From: Acinetobacter sp. ANC 3813
GTDB taxonomy: Bacteria; Pseudomonadota; Gammaproteobacteria; Pseudomonadales; Moraxellaceae
Direction: 5' to 3'
Length of the DNA: 64,000 bases
NCBI RefSeq assembly: GCF_002135435.1
Contig: NZ_NEGK01000006.1
Coordinates: 179,676 to 243,675 of the forward strand
Positions within the stretch are counted from its first letter, which is position 1, and every line of letters begins with the position of its first letter. The position numbers were made by a program, and so were the translations under genes. The notes beneath the pieces were generated by a model. It did no database searches, was not told where the DNA came from, and saw only the letters and a list, made by a program, of their open reading frames with translations. Positions 58,078 to 64,000 of this stretch are shown piece by piece.

Positions 58078-58698
58078 ATGAATATTATCAAGCAAGCTTC
58101 ATACAACAAGAACGATTTCGCTATCGTAAAGCGCGAATATCAATTCAAAGGCTTTATTCAAGTCGAAAAGGTCAGCCTGCGTCACCGCTTATTTGGACTG
58201 GACCAATTTACCCCTGTCATTCACAGAGAGTTGATTCATCGGCCAGAGGCTGCAGGCGTATTAATTTATGATAATATGCAGGCAAAATTTGCCCTGATTG
58301 AACAATTCCGCATCGGCGCAATGGATGATTCGGACTCGCCTTGGCAATTAGAAATTATTGCTGGTGTACTGGATGGAAATGAATCCGCTGAAAACTGCAT
58401 CCGCAGGGAAAGCTTAGAAGAATCTGGCTGCGAGCTGAATGAGCTGCAGCACCTTTTCAGTTTTTACCCTTCTGCTGGCGCATGTTCAGAGTTATTTCAT
58501 TTATATGCAGCAGAAGCGGCACTGCCTGAACACGGCGGCGTTTTTGGCATGCCGGATGAAGGGGAAAATATCCAGCTGCATCTATTTAATTATGCAGACC
58601 TGACGGAATTGCTTGCCAGCGGTCGGTTAAAAAATGCACCGGTCATTATGGCCTTGCAGTGGCTGAATCAAAAAATTCATACTATAAAGAGTGTCTAA
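58078..58698 (+). CDS. nudF: ADP-ribose pyrophosphatase NudF
   Basis: Nudix hydrolase splitting ADP-ribose to AMP and ribose 5-phosphate. 206 residues. Complete Nudix box GVLDGNESAENCIRRESLEESGC (Glu residues of REXXEE at about 129-134) and the PSAGACSELFHLYAAE segment typical of ADPRase. Overlaps the GTG codon upstream of cpdA; the cpdA ATG is 10 bp after its stop. Confidence 0.93.
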   Translation: MNIIKQASYNKNDFAIVKREYQFKGFIQVEKVSLRHRLFGLDQFTPVIHRELIHRPEAAGVLIYDNMQAKFALIEQFRIGAMDDSDSPWQLEIIAGVLDGNESAENCIRRESLEESGCELNELQHLFSFYPSAGACSELFHLYAAEAALPEHGGVFGMPDEGENIQLHLFNYADLTELLASGRLKNAPVIMALQWLNQKIHTIKSV

Positions 58699-58708
58699 GG
58701 GGAAGGAC

Positions 58709-59518
58709 ATGCCTTTATCAAACTTAATAAAAAATGAATCGGATTGGACCATTGTCCAAATTTCCGATACGCATTTAATGGATCAGGATGATCTCGAATT
58801 TGCCGCCATGAATCCGGAACAAAGTTTTCAGGATGTCATACAGCACATGCAGCAGCATATTCCAGACATAGATGCCATTGTTCACACCGGTGACTTAGCC
58901 CAAGTACCCGTTGCAGCCACCTATGAACGCTATTTGCATTTCATGCAGGCGCTGAATGTGCCGCATTTCCAGATTCCAGGCAATCATGACGATACGGCGA
59001 TCTTCCCTTTCTATCGCCAGCAAGACCGTGCGCATATGCTCAGCTTTGGCAATTGGCGGATTATTCTGCTCAATAGCGCTGTTGCAGGAAAAGTGGATGG
59101 CTGGGTTTCGCAAGCGCAGCTGCAGGAACTTGATCAGCTGTTGACGGAACAGGCGCAGCAGCATGTCATTATTGCCTGTCATCACCATCCTTTTGCGATG
59201 AAATCGGCATGGATTGATCAGCATAAGCTGAAAAACTCCGACGACCTGCTGGCGGTGATTTCAAAACACCGCAATGTCAAAGCGGTACTGTATGGCCATG
59301 TGCATCAGGACTCCCGCAATGATCTCAATGGCGTGCAGTTTTTATCTACGCCATCGACCAGCGTGCAGTTCAAGCCAATGAGCCATTCTTTTGCGCTGGA
59401 TGAGTCTTTTCCTGGCTATCGCGTGCTGCGTTTAAAGGCTAATGGCGAGTTTTGCAGCGAAGTAATTCGTGTAAAAATTAATCAACCTAAAATTAATGTC
59501 GAAATTTCAGGTTATTAA
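58709..59518 (+). CDS. cpdA: 3',5'-cyclic-AMP phosphodiesterase CpdA
   Basis: Metallophosphoesterase that hydrolyses cAMP. 269 residues from the ATG at 58709, which follows an AAGGGGAAGG site; a GTG at 58691 in the same frame overlaps nudF and lies before that site. Metal motifs: QISDTHL, HTGDLAQ, PGNHDD, CHHHPF and YGHVHQD, the full class III set. Likely co-transcribed with nudF. Confidence 0.92.
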   Translation: MPLSNLIKNESDWTIVQISDTHLMDQDDLEFAAMNPEQSFQDVIQHMQQHIPDIDAIVHTGDLAQVPVAATYERYLHFMQALNVPHFQIPGNHDDTAIFPFYRQQDRAHMLSFGNWRIILLNSAVAGKVDGWVSQAQLQELDQLLTEQAQQHVIIACHHHPFAMKSAWIDQHKLKNSDDLLAVISKHRNVKAVLYGHVHQDSRNDLNGVQFLSTPSTSVQFKPMSHSFALDESFPGYRVLRLKANGEFCSEVIRVKINQPKINVEISGY

Positions 59519-59716
59519 CTTTTCATTTGGTTTTTTTTCCATTAAGTTATGGCATCTGATGGAATAGTGATAGTCAGTAGCAAACATCTAAGACTATCAA
59601 AATCGAAAAAAAGTCTATATGATGACGGCCCCTGATGGAAGATTCTCTGCTAGGGTCGATAAAAAACTTGCATATCACCATATTTTTTGCGTATAGATAT
59701 ATGCATATGATGAGGA
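59519..59716. promoter_or_regulatory. Control region of dksA
   Basis: 198 bp. An inverted repeat GATAGTC / GACTATC (59569-59575, 59592-59598) and a repeated 9-mer CTGATGGAA (about 59557 and 59634). The promoter is probably near 59660-59690 but has no convincing hexamers. Confidence 0.4.
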
Positions 59717-59725
59717 ATGCCCTTT

Positions 59726-60241
59726 ATGGCGAATGACAACCAAAATCAAGTCTTAGACGAACAAGCTGATACTTCAGTAAAGCGCGTCCGCAAATCGAAG
59801 GCAAAGGCTTCTGAAGGTGGTAGCACTGCCAGCTTATTTGGTATTGAGCCTTATCAGCCTAAGAAAAATGAAGAATATATGTCTGAAGGCCAGCTGGAGC
59901 ACTTCCGCCGGATCTTATTGGCATGGAAAGCTGAGTTGATGTCTGAGGTAGACCGCACTTTAAATACCATGCAAGACGAAAACACAGCGCTTCCTGACGT
60001 GAACGACCGCGCAACGCAAGAAGAGGAATTTGCGATTGAACTGCGTACTCGTGACCGTGAGCGCAAGCTGATCCGTAAAATTGAGCAATCAATTGAAGCG
60101 ATCAAAAACGATGATTACGGTTTCTGCGAAACTTGCGGTATCGAAATTGGCCTGCGCCGCTTAGAAGCGCGTCCAACTGCGACTTTGTGTATTGACTGCA
60201 AAACACTTGCAGAAATCAAAGAGAAGCAAAATAACGGTTAA
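59726..60241 (+). CDS. dksA: RNA polymerase-binding transcription factor DksA
   Basis: Cofactor of (p)ppGpp that enters the RNA polymerase secondary channel. 171 residues from the ATG at 59726 (TGAGGA nine bases upstream); the ATG at 59717 overlaps the ribosome site. Coiled-coil tip motif DVNDRA (DxxDxA) is intact, and the zinc finger has CETC and CIDC. The N-terminal 45 residues are basic and longer than in some relatives. Followed by gluQ, as usual. Confidence 0.96.
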   Translation: MANDNQNQVLDEQADTSVKRVRKSKAKASEGGSTASLFGIEPYQPKKNEEYMSEGQLEHFRRILLAWKAELMSEVDRTLNTMQDENTALPDVNDRATQEEEFAIELRTRDRERKLIRKIEQSIEAIKNDDYGFCETCGIEIGLRRLEARPTATLCIDCKTLAEIKEKQNNG

Positions 60242-60245
60242 TTCT

Positions 60246-61163
60246 GTGTTAAGTAATCCCTCCCTAGCCCTCCCTTTAGAAAAGGGAGGGAAAGTTGCAG
60301 AGCATTACGTGGGTCGGTTTGCGCCATCGCCAACCGGCCCTTTGCATTTTGGCTCTTTAATTACGGCTGTCGCCAGCTATTGCGACGCCCGCGCTCATCA
60401 TGGAAAATGGCTGGTGCGGATTGAAGATACGGACATCCCCCGCATCTATCCCGGCAGTGAAGAACATATACTGCGTTCAATGGATGCCTTTGGCTTTGAT
60501 CCTGACGCAGAGATTATTTTTCAAAAAGACCGCCTCGATATATATCAATCTGTCATTGAACAGCTGCATGCGCAGGGCTGGGTTTATGCCTGTCAATGCA
60601 CCCGAAAAATGCTCGGCTCCAATCATATTTATCAGGGCACCTGCCGCAATTTGAATTTGCCCTTAGAGCATCAGGCCATCCGCGTGAAAGTAAACGATCA
60701 GATGATTTGCTTTACAGACCAGCTGCAAGGGCCGCATTGCTCCAATCTGCAGGATGACCTCGGCGATTTTGTACTCAAGCGCCGTGATGGCATTATCAAT
60801 TATCAGCTTGCCGTCGTCGTCGACGATTATCTGCAAGGCATGACCCATGTGGTGCGCGGCGCAGACCTGCTGGATAATACCGAACGTCAAATCTGGCTCG
60901 GAAAGATTTTGGGCTATCCTGAATTGCAATATATGCATTTGCCGCTGGCCATGAACGATCAGGGGCAAAAGCTGTCTAAGCAAAATATGGCACAAGCGCT
61001 GGATTTAAGCCAAGCGCCGCAGCTGCTGCAGCAGGCTCTGCGCGCGCTGCATCAGCTTGAAGTCGAATTAGACAGCCCTGCCATCATGCTTCAACAAGCG
61101 GCAGCGCAGTGGAGTGTTCAGCACATCCCTCAGGGCACAGCACTGCAGGGCATATATTTATAA
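60246..61163 (+). CDS. gluQ: Glutamyl-Q tRNA(Asp) synthetase GluQ (YadB)
   Basis: Glu-tRNA synthetase paralogue lacking the anticodon domain; it attaches Glu to queuosine of tRNA-Asp. Core VGRFAPSPTGPLHFGS (HIGH-type), zinc cysteines CQC and GTC, KLSK in place of KMSKS. The start is uncertain: no ATG precedes the core, GTG at 60246 gives 305 residues but has no ribosome site, GTG at 60309 gives 284 and would begin right at the core. The palindromic repeat 60269-60291 lies between them in open frame. Confidence 0.9.
   Translation: MLSNPSLALPLEKGGKVAEHYVGRFAPSPTGPLHFGSLITAVASYCDARAHHGKWLVRIEDTDIPRIYPGSEEHILRSMDAFGFDPDAEIIFQKDRLDIYQSVIEQLHAQGWVYACQCTRKMLGSNHIYQGTCRNLNLPLEHQAIRVKVNDQMICFTDQLQGPHCSNLQDDLGDFVLKRRDGIINYQLAVVVDDYLQGMTHVVRGADLLDNTERQIWLGKILGYPELQYMHLPLAMNDQGQKLSKQNMAQALDLSQAPQLLQQALRALHQLEVELDSPAIMLQQAAAQWSVQHIPQGTALQGIYL
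60258..60291. repeat. Palindromic CCCTCCCT element, possible dispersed repeat
   Basis: CCCTCCCTAG (60258-60267) is followed by the perfect palindrome CCCTCCCTTT-AGA-AAAGGGAGGG (60269-60291). Elements like this recur in Acinetobacter spacers as far as I recall; I see only this copy in the window. It reads through in frame with gluQ. Confidence 0.6.
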
Positions 61164-61236
61164 GTCCACTTTAAAGCTGACAGATTATCTGTACCGGCAG
61201 CACAGATCTGCATTAATCCCAATAAGGCTGCGCCAT

Positions 61237-61272
61237 AAAAAAAGGACCGCATCTGCATAGGGTCCTTTTTTT
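61237..61272. terminator. Bidirectional terminator between gluQ and ftsW
   Basis: Stem AAAAGGACC / GGTCCTTTT with a 12-base loop, A-run before and T-run after. Confidence 0.88.
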
Positions 61273-61288
61273 AAATCTGTGCTTGTGT

Positions 61289-62485
61289 TTAGAAACTGGA
61301 TTCTTCTTTACTCGGATTAATTTGATTGGTTGTAGATTCAATTTTCAAAATTAAACTGATCATCACCGCACAGATAATTAAAGATGAGCCGCCATAACTA
61401 ATGAAAGGCAAAGTCAAACCTTTGGTCGGCAGCATGCCCATATTCATACCGGCATTCACCAGAATCTGCAGCAGAAAAATAATACTGATGCCGTAGGCCA
61501 AATAGCCTGCGCGCAAATATTGATTTTTCAGCGCGCGGTGGCCAATTTTAATGCAACACACCACCATGGTAAATGACAGCACCAATACTGTGGTAATGCC
61601 GACAAAGCCGAATTCTTCACCTAAAATTGCCAGCATGAAGTCCGTATGCGCCTCCGGCAGATACGACATCTTCTGAATACTGTGGCCCAAGCCTACGCCA
61701 AACCATTCGCCTCGGCCAAAAGCCATTAACGCATTTGACAGCTGATAGCCTGTGCCCAATGGGTCCGCCCATGGATTGGTAAATGACAGTGCGCGCTGCA
61801 AGCGGTAAGGCTCGAACACGATCGCAATCGCCAGACCTGCAATAATAAAGGCCATAAATGCAATGAACTGAATGGCTGGGGCGCCTGCGAGAAAGAATAC
61901 GCCTAGAATCATCAGGACGATGACCGCAGTAGCGCCTAAGTCCGGCTCAGCCAGAATTAAGCCTACGGTAATAATCATCACTGCGCCCAAGCGCATCAGG
62001 CCTGAGACACTGGTTCTCACCTCTTCCGCCCTGCGCACCACGTAATCCGCAGTAAAAACCGCCATCATGACTTTGGCAATTTCCGAAGCCTGCAGTGTAA
62101 AGCCCGCTACCCGAATCCAGCGCGTCGAGCCGTTCACTTCCGTTCCGACCACCAATACAGCGACCAGCAGGCCAATGGTCATCAGCCAAAGCGGGAATGT
62201 ATTGTTAAACCAGACATTCATAGGCACTTTATAGGCCAAAAAGGCGGCCACGCATGCAACAAGGATGGAAATACCATGACGGCTAATATAGTGGAATGCA
62301 TTTTCATGCAGGCGGTCTGCATAAGGCATAGACGCCGATGCCACCATAATGGAGCCGATGCACAGCAGCGCCAGTACACAAAAGATCAGTACATTGCGCA
62401 TATTCACTTCGGCAGGCAGCCGAGGCGCCCACCGTTCATAAGCTTCGTTTATTTTACTTATGGTCGTCTGAGCTAACCCAGCCAT
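61289..62485 (-). CDS. ftsW: Septal peptidoglycan glycosyltransferase FtsW (SEDS)
   Basis: Polymerises septal glycan from lipid II together with FtsI. 398 residues, about ten membrane helices. SEDS motifs: RWIRVAGFTLQASEIAKV, LAEPDLGATAVI (catalytic Asp), YQLSNALMAFGRGEWFGVGLGHSIQKMSYLPEAHTDF and GMLPTKGLTLPFISYGGSS. Starts 21 bp after murD on the same strand. Its partner FtsI is at the other end of the window. Confidence 0.97.
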   Translation of the reverse strand: MAGLAQTTISKINEAYERWAPRLPAEVNMRNVLIFCVLALLCIGSIMVASASMPYADRLHENAFHYISRHGISILVACVAAFLAYKVPMNVWFNNTFPLWLMTIGLLVAVLVVGTEVNGSTRWIRVAGFTLQASEIAKVMMAVFTADYVVRRAEEVRTSVSGLMRLGAVMIITVGLILAEPDLGATAVIVLMILGVFFLAGAPAIQFIAFMAFIIAGLAIAIVFEPYRLQRALSFTNPWADPLGTGYQLSNALMAFGRGEWFGVGLGHSIQKMSYLPEAHTDFMLAILGEEFGFVGITTVLVLSFTMVVCCIKIGHRALKNQYLRAGYLAYGISIIFLLQILVNAGMNMGMLPTKGLTLPFISYGGSSLIICAVMISLILKIESTTNQINPSKEESSF

Positions 62486-62506
62486 AGATGATTCCTTATC
62501 ATTCTT

Positions 62507-63895
<1,389 letters not shown>

Positions 63896-63962
63896 TTAGC
63901 ACTTTGCTGTTTTGAATGCTTTTTCAGTTTTGACTTTCTGACAGTTTTTTTGTGTCAGCGCG

Positions 63963-63996
63963 TAAAAAAACCGCCATAAAAATGGCGGTTTTTTTA
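63963..63996. terminator. Bidirectional terminator at the right edge
   Basis: Stem ACCGCCAT / ATGGCGGT with loop AA(AA), seven A before and seven T after; it serves whatever gene lies beyond the window on the plus-strand left-to-right or minus-strand side. Confidence 0.85.
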
Positions 63997-64000
63997 ATTT

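Overview
The window is chromosomal DNA from a gammaproteobacterium, almost certainly an Acinetobacter species (Moraxellaceae). The best markers are a full-length Acr1-type fatty acyl-CoA reductase (wax-ester pathway), the gltX / tRNA-Ala / tRNA-Glu arrangement, a PhaAB-type fused Mrp antiporter subunit, an AT-leaning base composition (low-to-mid 40s % GC by eye) and intergenic palindromes of Acinetobacter style. I cannot name the species. I see no prophage, insertion sequence, CRISPR array, integron or plasmid replication gene; almost everything is core genome with intact reading frames.

Layout. 1-3802 (minus): part of the division/cell-wall cluster, rsmH-ftsL-ftsI-murE, with murE running off the left edge. 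4127-6394 (minus): two tandem sulfate-binding proteins. 6775-9465 (plus): a small exported protein, gltX, tRNA-Ala, tRNA-Glu and a split zinc-ribbon membrane protein. 9494-12984: a cation diffusion facilitator, a Sel1-repeat protein and ettA. 13315-19776 (plus): metY, acr1, hisIE, then a UvrD-like helicase and an AAA ATPase whose catalytic motifs look degenerate. 20095-26313 (plus): a complete six-gene Mrp Na+/H+ antiporter operon behind a structured leader. 26384-33607 (minus): tpiA-secG-tRNA-Leu-four identical initiator tRNAs-rimP-nusA-infB-rbfA, the translation/transcription block. 33885-38337 (plus): pilB-pilC-pilD-coaE, type IV pilus assembly and CoA synthesis. 38393-40516 (minus): an EamA transporter, rlmB and ppnP. 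41088-44825: recN, a nonsense-interrupted secreted-protein gene (minus), then yqgE-ruvX. 44903-49488: an AaeAB-like efflux operon (FUSC, DUF1656, HlyD) divergent from an IclR regulator. 49657-55758: alkB, an ABC exporter, phoU, a TolC-like outer-membrane factor and a lipoprotein. 55824-61163 (plus): a TPP riboswitch controlling thiC, then nudF, cpdA, dksA and gluQ. 61289-63853 (minus): murD-ftsW, a second piece of the cell-wall cluster.

The most unusual things I see are: (1) the AAA ATPase at 18349-19776, which keeps a Walker A motif but has lost the signature glycine, the Walker B glutamate and the switch histidine, and sits right behind a helicase; (2) a structured 5' leader on the Mrp operon that matches no riboswitch I know; (3) stem-loops with compensatory changes after each initiator tRNA, and a tRNA-Leu trailer able to pair with its own CCA end; (4) a gene broken by one in-frame stop codon lying inside a perfect 16-bp palindrome; (5) a clear candidate switching helix downstream of the TPP aptamer; (6) a palindromic, possibly dispersed, repeat that obscures the start of gluQ. 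No single element is a proven new system; the helicase/degenerate ATPase pair and the Mrp leader are the best candidates.
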